Numbered from the stretch's first letter, positions 14,120-21,867 are shown. The stretch is 23,919 nucleotides of DNA from Betaproteobacteria bacterium (GCA_029863175.1 JAOTVX010000047.1:1-23919); one strand, 5' to 3'. Translations and numbers: made by a program. Notes: a model not told the origin generated them from the letters alone.

Positions 14120-14980
14120 TCAGGCCTGCGCGGAGCCGGCAGGGGCGATGGCGCGTTCGAGGAAACCCGTAAAGATCGCGGCGATCTCGTCGTCCTTCTC
14201 CTGCCACTCCTCCGGGGGCACCAGGTCCATGTCCTCGTCCTTGTCGAAGAGCTCGTGCAGCTCGCAGTCCGGGAGCAGCCGTGCCAGGTTCCGGCCGGTT
14301 TTGATGTCATGGGTCCGGTCGTTGCCGGGAATGACGCAGGCCGGGAGCTTGATGGACTTCAGGTCCGCCTCGGAGGCGCCGATGATCGGCAGCTCGGCGC
14401 CCTGGAGAAAATATTCGCGCCAGCGTGACATGGCCTCGATGAAGTGCTTCGAATCCATCTTCATCAGATAGTCGCGGTTGGCGCCGCGTGCCGCGATGCG
14501 CTCCTGCCAGTGCTCTGTTGCGCACACTGCGGCCATGCCGCCGCTTTCTGCAGCCTCGATGTACTGCGTGTAGTACTGGCGCGCCAACCGCTGCGCGGCA
14601 AACTGGCCGCCGGTAATGCGCCACAGCAAGAGGGCGGTGACGAGCTTCGCGTAGCGCAGGGTGAAAAGGATGGCGAGCCGGCAGCCCGAAGAGCCGCCGC
14701 CGATAATCGCGGGAAGGGCGCCGAGCTGCCCCAGCAACTCGTGCAGATCATCCGCCCAGATCTCGTTCTCGGGATCGTTTCCGCCGATGGTCACGTCGGA
14801 GGCCCCGCAGTTGCGCCGGTCGTGAATGACGACGCGATACCCGGAGTCGGCCATGCGCTGCGCGAGCGGCTTCACGCCCTGCAGCGGGCGCCTGCCGCCG
14901 GGCGAGAGCGCCATCCAGGGCCCTTTCGTGCCGAGCACCTCGTAGTTGATGTGGACGCCTCTTACATTCGCGCTTGGCAT
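14120..14980 (-). CDS. Alpha/beta-hydrolase-fold protein lacking an obvious catalytic histidine
   Basis: 286 aa. The nucleophile elbow GGSSG (95-99, Ser97) and the early HG-like segment MALSPGGRRP (23-32) mark the alpha/beta hydrolase fold. RVVIHDRRNCGASD (49-62) is the standard strand before it, and CVIPGNDRTHD carries the candidate acid. Where the catalytic His normally sits (a GH near the end of the domain) the sequence reads HELFDKDEDMDLVPPEEW, with no His after the acid other than the one in HEL. Activity may therefore be altered, or another His may serve. The ATG at 14980 is preceded by GGGGAGAAG. The gene is bracketed by paired arrays E3 (3') and E4 (5'). Confidence 0.85.
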   Translation of the reverse strand: MPSANVRGVHINYEVLGTKGPWMALSPGGRRPLQGVKPLAQRMADSGYRVVIHDRRNCGASDVTIGGNDPENEIWADDLHELLGQLGALPAIIGGGSSGCRLAILFTLRYAKLVTALLLWRITGGQFAAQRLARQYYTQYIEAAESGGMAAVCATEHWQERIAARGANRDYLMKMDSKHFIEAMSRWREYFLQGAELPIIGASEADLKSIKLPACVIPGNDRTHDIKTGRNLARLLPDCELHELFDKDEDMDLVPPEEWQEKDDEIAAIFTGFLERAIAPAGSAQA

Positions 14981-15022
14981 CGATCTTCTCCCCGGACAGG
15001 ACTGTTGGCAGTCTTAGGAAAT

Positions 15023-15155
15023 GGTGACGAATAATGGTGATGACTAATGGTGATGAAAAATGGTGATGAAAAGCGATCAGTTAGGAAGGCGAATGGACGG
15101 GGTTTCGTCCATCACCAGTACTCATCACCGGTCTTCATCACCAGTATCCCATCAC
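15023..15155. repeat. Paired 13-nt array E4 (4 left / 4 right units) with central hairpin
   Basis: Left arm: GGTGACG at 15023, then GGTGATG at 15036, 15049 and 15062 (strict 13-nt pitch; linkers AATAAT, ACTAAT, AAAAAT). Centre: perfect hairpin ATGGACG-GGGTTT-CGTCCAT at 15093-15112. Right arm: CATCACC at 15110, 15123 and 15136, then CATCACT at 15150. It lies between the hydrolase start and the SDR stop, 13 nt from the latter. Confidence 0.95.
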
Positions 15156-15168
15156 TCGTTGTAAGGCG

Positions 15169-15924
15169 TCAGCCGCGTCCGACAAAGGGCATCTTCGTCG
15201 CCATGATCGTCATGAACTGGACGTTCACGTCGAGCGGTAGATTGGCCATGAAGAGCGCGGCATTGCCGACATGGTGCACGTCCATGCGTGGCTCCGGCGT
15301 GATCGTGCCGTTGGCCTGCATGACGCCTTTGGCCATGCGCTCGGTCAACGGCGTGATGGCGTTGCCGATGTCGATTTGCCCGCACGCGATGTCGTACTTG
15401 CGCCCGTCGAGCGAGATCGTCTTGGTAATGCCGGTGACCCCGTGTTTCGTCGCCGTGTAGGCGATCGAATTGGGACGGGGCGTGTGGGCGGAGATCGAGC
15501 CGTTGTTGATGATGCGCCCGCCGCGCGGATCCTGGTCCTTCATGATGCGGAACGCCTCCTGCGCGCAGATGAACATGCCGGTGAGATTCACGTCTACGAC
15601 ACCTTGCCATTGCTCGAAGGTGAGATCTTCCAGGGGCGCCGTCGCGCCGCCGCCGGCGTTGTTGAAGAGCACATCGAGCCGGCCGAACTGCTGCTTCACG
15701 GCGGCGAACAGCGCCCGCACGGCGTCGAGCTTGCCCACGTCGGTCGGCACGACAAGTGCGTTCTTGCCGACCGGCCCGGCTTCCGCAACGGTCTGCTCGA
15801 GCATTTCCTTGCGGCGCCCGGCGAGCGCGACCCGGTAGCCGTCCTTGAGGAACGCGAGCGCGACCGCCCGGCCGATTCCGGTGCCGGCGCCGGTGACGAC
15901 GGCGGATTTGGTCGGTGATGCCAT
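15169..15924 (-). CDS. Short-chain dehydrogenase/reductase
   Basis: 251 aa, classical SDR length. Cofactor loop TGAGTGIG (11-18), structural NNAG (88-91), catalytic Ser143 in NNGSISAH and the catalytic pair Tyr156/Lys160 (YTATK) are all present. Oxidises or reduces an alcohol/ketone with NAD(P); substrate not determined. The ATG at 15924 has GCGGAGACAG upstream. A paired array flanks it on each side (E4 downstream, E5 upstream), so the transcript would begin and end in repeat RNA. It is divergent from the hydroxyisobutyrate-dehydrogenase-like gene. Confidence 0.93.
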   Translation of the reverse strand: MASPTKSAVVTGAGTGIGRAVALAFLKDGYRVALAGRRKEMLEQTVAEAGPVGKNALVVPTDVGKLDAVRALFAAVKQQFGRLDVLFNNAGGGATAPLEDLTFEQWQGVVDVNLTGMFICAQEAFRIMKDQDPRGGRIINNGSISAHTPRPNSIAYTATKHGVTGITKTISLDGRKYDIACGQIDIGNAITPLTERMAKGVMQANGTITPEPRMDVHHVGNAALFMANLPLDVNVQFMTIMATKMPFVGRG

Positions 15925-15946
15925 CTATCTGTCTCCGCTTTGAACT

Positions 15947-16077
15947 GGTGATGATTAATGGTGATGAAAGATGGTGATGATTAATGGTGATAATAACCGC
16001 CGCTCGCGAGAGCGAGGGGTAGGGTTTTGCCCATCACCAGTACTCATCACCAGTTTCCATCACCAGTACCCATCACT
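15947..16077. repeat. Paired 13-nt array E5 (4 left / 4 right units) in a divergent promoter region
   Basis: Left arm: GGTGATG at 15947, 15960 and 15973, GGTGATA at 15986 (linkers ATTAAT, AAAGAT, ATTAAT). Centre: hairpin CTCGC-GAGA-GCGAG at 16003-16016 with a GNRA-type loop. Right arm: CATCACC at 16032, 16045 and 16058, CATCACT at 16071 (linkers AGTACT, AGTTTC, AGTACC). The element fills most of the gap between two divergent start codons (15924 minus, 16182 plus). Confidence 0.95.
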
Positions 16078-16181
16078 TCTTATGCAGGTATAAGAGGCGT
16101 AAATGGTAACGCATGCGCCGCCATGCGCGCGAGCCGCGTAAAATGGGGTCTTTCGAGGATTCATCGGGGCGGGGAGGTTGC

Positions 16182-17063
16182 GTGGAAGCGGTCGGGGTAA
16201 TCGGTACGGGACTGATGGGTACGGCGTGCATCGAGCGCCTCAAAGGGACAGGCCTCGACGTCGTCGCCTACGACGTGGACGAAGCGAAGCGCGCAGCGGC
16301 GGCGAAGCTCGGCGCGCGCGCCGTGGTATCGGTTGCGGAGGTCGCCAGGCAGTGCGAGAGGATCGTGCTGTGCGTTTTCACGACCGACCAGGTCGAGCAG
16401 GTCATCGAGGGTACGGGCGGAATCGCCGAGGCCGCCCGCAAGGAACCACGGATTGTGATCTGCACCAGCACCTGCGACCCGGACCGGCTGGCCGCGCTCG
16501 CGTCCCGGGTGGAAGCCCATGGCGTGCACTTCCTCGAAGTGCCGATCTCGGGCACCAGCCGCCAGGTGGCGGAAGGTGATGGCGTCGGGCTCGTTGGCGG
16601 CGATCGCGCAGCCATGGAACGCGCAGCGCCAGTGCTCGATGCGATCTGCCCGCGGCGCTTTCACTTGGGTGCGGTGGGAAACGGCTCCCGTACCAAGCTT
16701 GCCGTGAATCTCATCCTGGGCATCAATCGCGCGGCGATGGCCGAAGGCTTTGCCTTCGCGGAGCGCCTGGGCCTCGACACGCTCGCGTTCCTCGAGGTCG
16801 CCAAGGCCTCCGCGTGTCATTCGCAGGTCATGGACGTGAAGGGGCACATGATGGCGCGCCGCGAGTTCGACAACGTCCAGGGCCGCGTGGACCAGTCACT
16901 GAAAGATTTCAAGCTAATGCTCGAACAGGCCAGCAAGGCCGGGCAGGCTCTGCCGTTCGCCACGATCTATGCGCGGATGCTCGAGGATTGCGTCCAGAAC
17001 GGCGAGGGTGCCTGGGACAACATGGCCATTCTCGAGGCCATACGCCGCCGCCGAGCGCTGTAA
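16182..17063 (+). CDS. 3-hydroxyisobutyrate dehydrogenase-family oxidoreductase
   Basis: 293 aa from GTG 16182, chosen because GGGGAGG is 5 nt upstream and the Rossmann strand EAVGVIGTGLMG follows directly. Motifs: GTGLMG (8-13), the substrate-binding segment EVPISGTSRQVAEGDG (119-134), and the catalytic lysine Lys172 with Asn176 in GNGSRTKLAVNLILGIN. NAD(P)-dependent oxidation of a beta-hydroxyacid or reduction of a semialdehyde (glyoxylate/succinate semialdehyde or tartronate semialdehyde reductases are the same family). The TAA stop is followed after 5 nt by array E6. It is divergent from the SDR gene across E5. Confidence 0.9.
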   Translation: MEAVGVIGTGLMGTACIERLKGTGLDVVAYDVDEAKRAAAAKLGARAVVSVAEVARQCERIVLCVFTTDQVEQVIEGTGGIAEAARKEPRIVICTSTCDPDRLAALASRVEAHGVHFLEVPISGTSRQVAEGDGVGLVGGDRAAMERAAPVLDAICPRRFHLGAVGNGSRTKLAVNLILGINRAAMAEGFAFAERLGLDTLAFLEVAKASACHSQVMDVKGHMMARREFDNVQGRVDQSLKDFKLMLEQASKAGQALPFATIYARMLEDCVQNGEGAWDNMAILEAIRRRRAL

Positions 17064-17068
17064 AAAAT

Positions 17069-17154
17069 GGTGATGATGAATGGTGATGATAGGTGGTGAT
17101 TGAGAAGCGCCTTATCCGGCCTGTCACCAGTTCCCATCACCAGTTTCCATCACT
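17069..17154. repeat. Paired 13-nt array E6 (3 left / 3 right units) with REP-like core
   Basis: Left arm: GGTGATG at 17069 and 17082, GGTGATT at 17095. Core: GCGCCTTATCCGGCCTG at 17107-17123. Right arm: TGTCACC at 17122, CATCACC at 17135, CATCACT at 17148 (linkers AGTTCC, AGTTTC). It separates two convergent genes, starting 5 nt after the TAA of the plus gene and ending 14 nt before the stop of the minus gene, where a strong hairpin could serve as a shared terminator. Confidence 0.93.
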
Positions 17155-17168
17155 TACTCATCAAGGCA

Positions 17169-18329
17169 CTAGCCGGCGCGGAACCGCCGCACCTGCTCCT
17201 CATTCACTTCCACGCCAAGCCCCGGACCCCGCGGACGGGCGACGCGGCCGCGCTCGACGCGTAGCGGAGTCACGGCCAGGTCCTCGGCAAGATAGTGGTT
17301 GGTAATGCTCAAGCCCCAGTTCAGATTGGGTGCCAGGCAGGCGAGCTGCACGATCGCCGCCGCCCCCAGGCTGGATTCGGCGACCTTGCACGCAAGATTG
17401 ATATTGAGGCCCAGCGCCGCGCACACCGACATGGCGTGCACCGTGACCCCAATGCCGCCCAGCTTGATCGTCTTGATGTTGGCGCCGTGGATTGCGCCCA
17501 AGCGGTGCAGCGCGATGATGTTGGCGATGCTCGCGATCGACTCATCGGCGCACTGCGGAATCGGGCTCTCTCGCGCCAGCGCAGCCATGCCCTCGAAATC
17601 CTCGGCGGCGAGTGGCTGTTCCATGAAGAGCAGGTTGGCCTCGCGGGCGCATTCGGCGAAACGCCGGGCATCGGCGTATTGCATTCCCATATTGGCGTCC
17701 GCACACAGCGCAACCGTGTCGCCAAGGTGGCGTCGAACTGCGATTGCCGCCGCAGCCTCTTCGGCCGGCGCCTTGATCCCGATCTTGAGCTTGAAAAAGG
17801 TCCAGCCCTCCTTCAGCTTGCCCGCAGCCTCCGCGATATCGTCCTCGACCCTGGGATTGCCGAGCAGGTACATCGGCTCGGCATCATCGCGCAGCGCCCC
17901 TCCGAAGAGGTCGCAGAGCGAGACGCCGAAGTGGCGCCCGACGAGGTCGTTGAGGGCCATGTCGAGCGCGCATTTCGCCCCAGTGTTGTGCAGCAGCGCA
18001 CCCGCGCAACGGGCCGCCAGTCCGGCACGATTGAGCGCATCCTGTCCGCGCACGAGCGGCGCGAGGTGATCGGCCACGGCGGCAACCATTCCGGGCAGCA
18101 TGTCGCCGGTCATGAGCGGTGCGGCCGAAGCTTCGCCCCAGCCGACGAGACCGTTCGCGGCCTCGATCCGTACCAGCAGCGATTGCGAGCGCTCGATGCG
18201 CTCGCCCGCCATGACGACGGGCTTCTTCAGCGGCAGCGCGACGGGGATCGCATCCACGCGCGCGATGGTGAGCGGAGCCGCGGCGGTGCGCGCCGCAGCC
18301 GGGAATGACGATGCTGCAGTGAGAGCCAT
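17169..18329 (-). CDS. Mandelate racemase/muconate lactonizing enzyme family protein
   Basis: 386 aa from ATG 18329 (GGAG 6 nt upstream); a TTG four codons earlier is less likely. Enolase-superfamily residues in MLE order: Lys180-x-Lys182 (FFKLKIG), metal ligands Asp211 (ADANMG), Glu237 (FMEQPL) and Asp262 (CADES), and Lys286 (NIKTIKLGG), 24 residues after Asp262 as in muconate cycloisomerase. The N-terminal capping domain has IPVALPLKKPVVMAGERI. All catalytic positions are kept, so it should be active, perhaps as a cycloisomerase, dipeptide epimerase or acid-sugar racemase; substrate not resolved. It begins about 72 nt downstream of nnrS on the same strand and may be co-transcribed. Confidence 0.92.
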   Translation of the reverse strand: MALTAASSFPAAARTAAAPLTIARVDAIPVALPLKKPVVMAGERIERSQSLLVRIEAANGLVGWGEASAAPLMTGDMLPGMVAAVADHLAPLVRGQDALNRAGLAARCAGALLHNTGAKCALDMALNDLVGRHFGVSLCDLFGGALRDDAEPMYLLGNPRVEDDIAEAAGKLKEGWTFFKLKIGIKAPAEEAAAAIAVRRHLGDTVALCADANMGMQYADARRFAECAREANLLFMEQPLAAEDFEGMAALARESPIPQCADESIASIANIIALHRLGAIHGANIKTIKLGGIGVTVHAMSVCAALGLNINLACKVAESSLGAAAIVQLACLAPNLNWGLSITNHYLAEDLAVTPLRVERGRVARPRGPGLGVEVNEEQVRRFRAG

Positions 18330-18401
18330 GGTCTTCTCCAAGGATCGTGTCCTTCTTTATAGCCCCGTCGCCAAAGTAGATCAATCCTCGGCGCCCGCGT
18401 C

Positions 18402-19598
18402 TTAACCCACGCGCCCGTCGACACGAGGGCGGGTGAGTATGGGCCAGTACGCGACGGTGAAGATTGCAAAGGCGAGGGACCACAGCACGCCAGAAACCCC
18501 GGTGGCCGCCAGGTAGACGGCCGGCCACGCTATGGGCAAGAGCACGCGCGCCGCGGCGGCAAGCTGGATCAGCACATAGGACGCAGTTTCGGCGCGCCCG
18601 GCAGCAAGCGCGCGGCCCGTGTGCCCCAGGGCGGTACGCGTCATCATTCCCAGCGTCATGCCGCCGATCGCGCCAATGGTGAGCGCGTGCGTTGCGAGCC
18701 CCGGTGTGATCCAGTCGAATCCGGCTGCGGCACGCAGCGCAAGGTGCACGACGATCCAGGCGTAGGAAGCGTGCAGGATCCAGAGCAGCGGATTGCGGCG
18801 CGCCCGGAACGGCGACCAGAGCACGAGCCGCGCGCCGTGGGCAAGGGCGCCCGCCGCCGCGACCACCGCGGCGAGCTGCGCGTGACCGTAGAGGTCCGCA
18901 GCAAGGAGGACGAGCACGGTGCCAAGCGCTGCGACTTCGACGGCGCGCATCCGGCGCGCGCCAGCGCCCGGTACCGTATTGTTGGTGAACATCGGCACGA
19001 CGCGACCGGCGATGACCGCGATGATGAAGAGCACGATATCGAGGCCGACGGCCAGCGCCTGTGCCGGGGAGAATGGCGCGGTGCCGAGCAGCGCGGTGTA
19101 AAAAGCGAGGTTGGCGGCGCCGAGGGCCAGCACGAGGAAGACGAAGAAGAAGTTGCGGGAAAGGCCCGAGCCGATGAGCGGGCGGCCGATGCCGGCTGCC
19201 ACCCCGAGCGCGAACAGCGTGTCGGTGAGCATGGCCCATTCGCGCCACGAAGTGAGCGCGAGCACGCGCCCGCCAAGCCAGACGGCCGCGAGCAGCGCAA
19301 GGGGCACTCCGGTAGGCGTTGGCAGCTGCGTCCAGTTTCGAACAGCGGTGAAAAGAAAACCCGTCATGACCGCGAACGCGTAACCAAAAAGCATCTCGTG
19401 CGCGTGCCAGTGGGATCCCTCCAGCAGGTATGCGGCTGGAACATGGGCCGAGAACTGCGCGGCCCAGAGCCCGATGCTCAAGGCTCCGAACGCGCCCGCC
19501 AGCAGATAGAACGGGCGGAATCCCAGGGCGAGTACGGCGAACCGCGCCGGCTTTGAGGGCTTTCGTGGGGCTGGCGGAGGCACGACAGGGACATTCAT
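18402..19598 (-). CDS. nnrS: NnrS family membrane protein
   Basis: 398 aa, about 12 transmembrane segments. NnrS proteins are inner-membrane haem/copper proteins that relieve nitric oxide stress and are usually under NnrR/Dnr/FNR control. Family landmarks: ALGFRPFYLLAG (24-35), the histidine cluster GSHWHAHEMLFGYAFAVMTG (61-80), FTAVRNWT, and RVVPMFTNNTVPG in the middle. His-rich positions 63, 65 and 67 could bind the cofactor. The ATG at 19598 has only a weak ribosome-binding site. No nitrite or nitric oxide reductase genes are in the window. Its upstream gap (19599-20010) holds an FNR-type palindrome, though 264 nt from the ATG. Confidence 0.92.
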   Translation of the reverse strand: MNVPVVPPPAPRKPSKPARFAVLALGFRPFYLLAGAFGALSIGLWAAQFSAHVPAAYLLEGSHWHAHEMLFGYAFAVMTGFLFTAVRNWTQLPTPTGVPLALLAAVWLGGRVLALTSWREWAMLTDTLFALGVAAGIGRPLIGSGLSRNFFFVFLVLALGAANLAFYTALLGTAPFSPAQALAVGLDIVLFIIAVIAGRVVPMFTNNTVPGAGARRMRAVEVAALGTVLVLLAADLYGHAQLAAVVAAAGALAHGARLVLWSPFRARRNPLLWILHASYAWIVVHLALRAAAGFDWITPGLATHALTIGAIGGMTLGMMTRTALGHTGRALAAGRAETASYVLIQLAAAARVLLPIAWPAVYLAATGVSGVLWSLAFAIFTVAYWPILTRPRVDGRVG

Positions 19599-20010
19599 GA
19601 CTATTGGCCAAAAGCGATCTCAATAAATACAAGAAACAAGACTAGCCGCAGATAAACGCCGATGAGTCGAGTAAATAGAAAATGGCAAATAGTAAATGGC
19701 AGAAACGCTTGAACCGGCATGCATGCTCCTACTATTTCCTGTTTCCCCATTCCCTATTTCCGCGCAGCCGTGGGCGTCCCTCAACGGCTATAGGTCAGCA
19801 ACGGTTTCCGGTGAACGGCCAGCGCGGCAGGGAGCGCGTTGAGTATCGCAGGCGCCCGCCCCGCGCGCCCTTGATTTCCATCAAGGGCGCGCGAGCGGTT
19901 CGGCGCTGCGCAGGCGGCAACGCGCAGGCGCAACCGTGAGAAAAGGCGCTGGGCTCGCCGCGCGGGCGCGGCATGAGCTATCCTTGCGCCTTTTCAGATC
20001 GCGGGTTCCG
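19599..20010. repeat. Divergent intergenic region: 10-nt element, two-arm 7-mer element, long palindrome
   Basis: 19642-19668 is a family C copy (minus-strand reading ATCGGCGTTT, ATCTGCGGCT, AG). 19673-19707 has five heptamers (AAATAGA, AAATGGC, AAATAGT, AAATGGC, AGAAACG). 19717-19726 is the perfect palindrome GCATGCATGC at the apex. 19734-19761 has four heptamers (ATTTCCT, GTTTCCC, CATTCCC, TATTTCC), roughly complementary to the left arm. The 14-bp palindrome at 19862-19893 is listed separately. The gap separates nnrS (minus) and ettA (plus). Confidence 0.8.
19862..19893. promoter_or_regulatory. 14-bp perfect inverted repeat containing an FNR-type site
   Basis: CGCGCGCCCTTGAT, loop TTCC, ATCAAGGGCGCGCG: all 14 pairs match. 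Its core TTGATTTCCATCAA (19871-19884) equals the FNR/Dnr consensus. It lies 118 nt before ettA and 264 nt before nnrS; nnrS is the expected target. As RNA it would be a very stable hairpin, but no T tract follows on either strand, so a terminator is not supported. Confidence 0.6.
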
Positions 20011-21684
20011 ATGGCTCAGTACGTCTACACCATGCGCGCCGTGGGCAAGATCGTGCCTCCGAAGCGTGCCATTCTCAAGAACATCTCGCTGTCGTTCTTT
20101 CCTGGCGCCAAGATCGGCGTGCTGGGGCTGAACGGCTCGGGCAAATCCACGCTCCTCAGGATCATGGCCGGAGTGGAAAAGGACTTCGAAGGCGAAGCCG
20201 TTCCAATGCCCGACATGCGGATCGGACTCCTGCCGCAGGAGCCGCAGCTCAATGCCAGGAAGGACGTGCGGGGCAACGTCGAGGAGGGCGTCGGCGAGAT
20301 CGTCTCAATCATCAACCGTTTCAATGCGATCAGCGACCGCTTCGCCGAGCCGCTCGAAGACGACGAGATGAACAAGCTGCTGGAAGAGCAGGGGGAGTTG
20401 CAGGGGAAGATCGACGCCGCTAACGGCTGGGAGCTCGATCGCAAGCTCGAGGTCGCGGCTGACGCGCTGCGACTGCCGCCGTGGGACGCGGACGTAACGA
20501 AGATCTCCGGCGGCGAGCGTCGCCGCGTAGCACTGTGCCGGCTGTTGCTCTCCGAGCCCGACATGTTGCTGCTCGACGAGCCGACCAATCACCTCGACGC
20601 GCTGTCGGTGCAGTGGCTGGAGCAATTTCTCGAGCGCTATCCGGGCACCGTGATCGCGGTGACTCATGACCGCTATTTTCTCGACAACGTCGCAGGCTGG
20701 ATCCTCGAGCTCGACCGTGGCTACGGCATCCCGTGGCAGGGCAATTACTCCTCCTGGCTGGAACAGAAGGAAAAGCGTCTCGAGGTCGAGGCAAAGCAGG
20801 AGTCCGCGCGCATCAAGACCATGCAACAGGAGCTCGAGTGGGTACGGTCGAACCCCAGGGCGCGGCAGGCGAAGAGCAAGGCGCGGCTGGCGCGCTTCGA
20901 GGAGCTCGCGTCTACCGAAGTCCAGAAACGGAACGAGACGAACGAGATCTATATTCCGCCCGGGCCGCATCTGGGCGACGTCGTCATCGAAGCCGACGGG
21001 CTCAGGAAGGCGTATGGCGAGAAGCTTCTTTTCGAGGGGCTCTCATTCCGGTTGCCGCGCGGTGGCATCGTCGGCGTGATCGGTCCGAACGGCGCGGGCA
21101 AGACGACGCTCTTTCGCATCCTCGCCGGCCAGGACCAGCCCGATGCCGGGAAGCTGCGCATTGGCGACACGGTGAAGCTGGCCTACGTGGACCAGAGCCG
21201 CGACACGCTCGACGGCGAAAAGACGGTATGGGAGGAAATCTCGGACGGGCAGGACCTCATCCAGGTGGGAACCTACGCCACGCCCAGCCGCGGCTACGTC
21301 GCGCGCTTCAACTTCAAGGGCGCCGACCAGCAGAAGCACGTCGGCGAGCTCTCGGGCGGGGAGCGCAACCGCGTGCACCTCGCGAAGGTTCTGCGACGCG
21401 GCGGCAATCTGCTGTTCCTCGACGAGCCAACCAATGATCTCGACGTCGAGACGTTGCGCGCGCTGGAGCAGGCGCTGCTCGATTTCCCCGGCTGCGCGGT
21501 GGTGATCTCGCACGACCGCTGGTTCCTCGACCGCATCGCGACCCACATCCTCGCGTTCGAAGGCGACAGCCAGGCGGTCTGGTTCGAGGGCAACTACGCG
21601 GATTATCTTGCCGACCGTCGCCGGCGCCTGGGTGATGACGCGGACAAGCCGCACCGTGTGCGCTACAGGCCGCTGATAACCTAG
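20011..21684 (+). CDS. ettA: Energy-dependent translational throttle protein EttA (ABC-F)
   Basis: 557 aa, the EttA length. Cytosolic ATPase that binds the ribosomal E site and gates the first peptide bond according to the ATP/ADP ratio. Two ABC domains: Walker A GLNGSGKS (39-46) and GPNGAGKT (358-365), signatures SGGE (166-169) and SGGE (448-451), Walker B LLLDEP (near 190) and LFLDEP (near 472). The EttA-specific arm lies between the first Walker A and its signature (about 95-140), and the inter-domain linker with its charged helices at about 245-305 ends in [13 protein letters not shown], a family hallmark. No membrane domain. The ATG at 20011 gives [20 protein letters not shown], the standard EttA N-terminus; upstream in-frame sequence is not conserved. 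Confidence 0.97.
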   Translation: MAQYVYTMRAVGKIVPPKRAILKNISLSFFPGAKIGVLGLNGSGKSTLLRIMAGVEKDFEGEAVPMPDMRIGLLPQEPQLNARKDVRGNVEEGVGEIVSIINRFNAISDRFAEPLEDDEMNKLLEEQGELQGKIDAANGWELDRKLEVAADALRLPPWDADVTKISGGERRRVALCRLLLSEPDMLLLDEPTNHLDALSVQWLEQFLERYPGTVIAVTHDRYFLDNVAGWILELDRGYGIPWQGNYSSWLEQKEKRLEVEAKQESARIKTMQQELEWVRSNPRARQAKSKARLARFEELASTEVQKRNETNEIYIPPGPHLGDVVIEADGLRKAYGEKLLFEGLSFRLPRGGIVGVIGPNGAGKTTLFRILAGQDQPDAGKLRIGDTVKLAYVDQSRDTLDGEKTVWEEISDGQDLIQVGTYATPSRGYVARFNFKGADQQKHVGELSGGERNRVHLAKVLRRGGNLLFLDEPTNDLDVETLRALEQALLDFPGCAVVISHDRWFLDRIATHILAFEGDSQAVWFEGNYADYLADRRRRLGDDADKPHRVRYRPLIT

Positions 21685-21867
21685 GAACAGATAGACCAGT
21701 TACCCGTTTAGTCGCCGATGAACGGCGAAGGAAGCAAGTGAATGGTGAATGGAAAAAACGATAAACACCACGCCATTAGGTTCATCCGCTCACTACTCAC
21801 TACTCACGATTCGCGGATCTGATCGGCGTTTGTCTGCGGCCAATGTTTCGGGATTTCTTGCGGGCTC
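21685..21867. repeat. Convergent intergenic region: two-arm 7-mer element and 10-nt element
   Basis: Left arm GTGAATG twice at 21738-21751. Right arm CACTACT twice then CACGATT at 21791-21811 (reverse complement GTGAGTA type). A family C copy, ATCGGCGTTT GTCTGCGGCC AATG, lies at 21822-21845. The block sits between the stop codons of ettA and glgA, so the facing arms could work as a bidirectional 3' hairpin. Confidence 0.75.

Noticed and set aside
14005..17154. Integron-style attC sites between gene cassettes
   Set aside because: Elements are imperfect inverted repeats between genes, but no GTTRRRY core or attC box pairs are seen, gene orientations are mixed, and no integrase is present.
18370..18384. 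Possible FNR half-site between nnrS and the enolase-superfamily gene
   Set aside because: The minus strand has TTGATCTACTTTGG; the second half-site is absent.
18621..19556. Long plus-strand open frame opposite nnrS
   Set aside because: The amino-acid composition is Arg/Glu/His-rich shadow of the membrane protein on the other strand, which has clear family motifs.
17884..19632. 582-codon minus-strand open frame spanning nnrS and the enolase-superfamily gene
   Set aside because: It runs out of frame through two recognised genes and is Arg/Ala-rich without any family resemblance.
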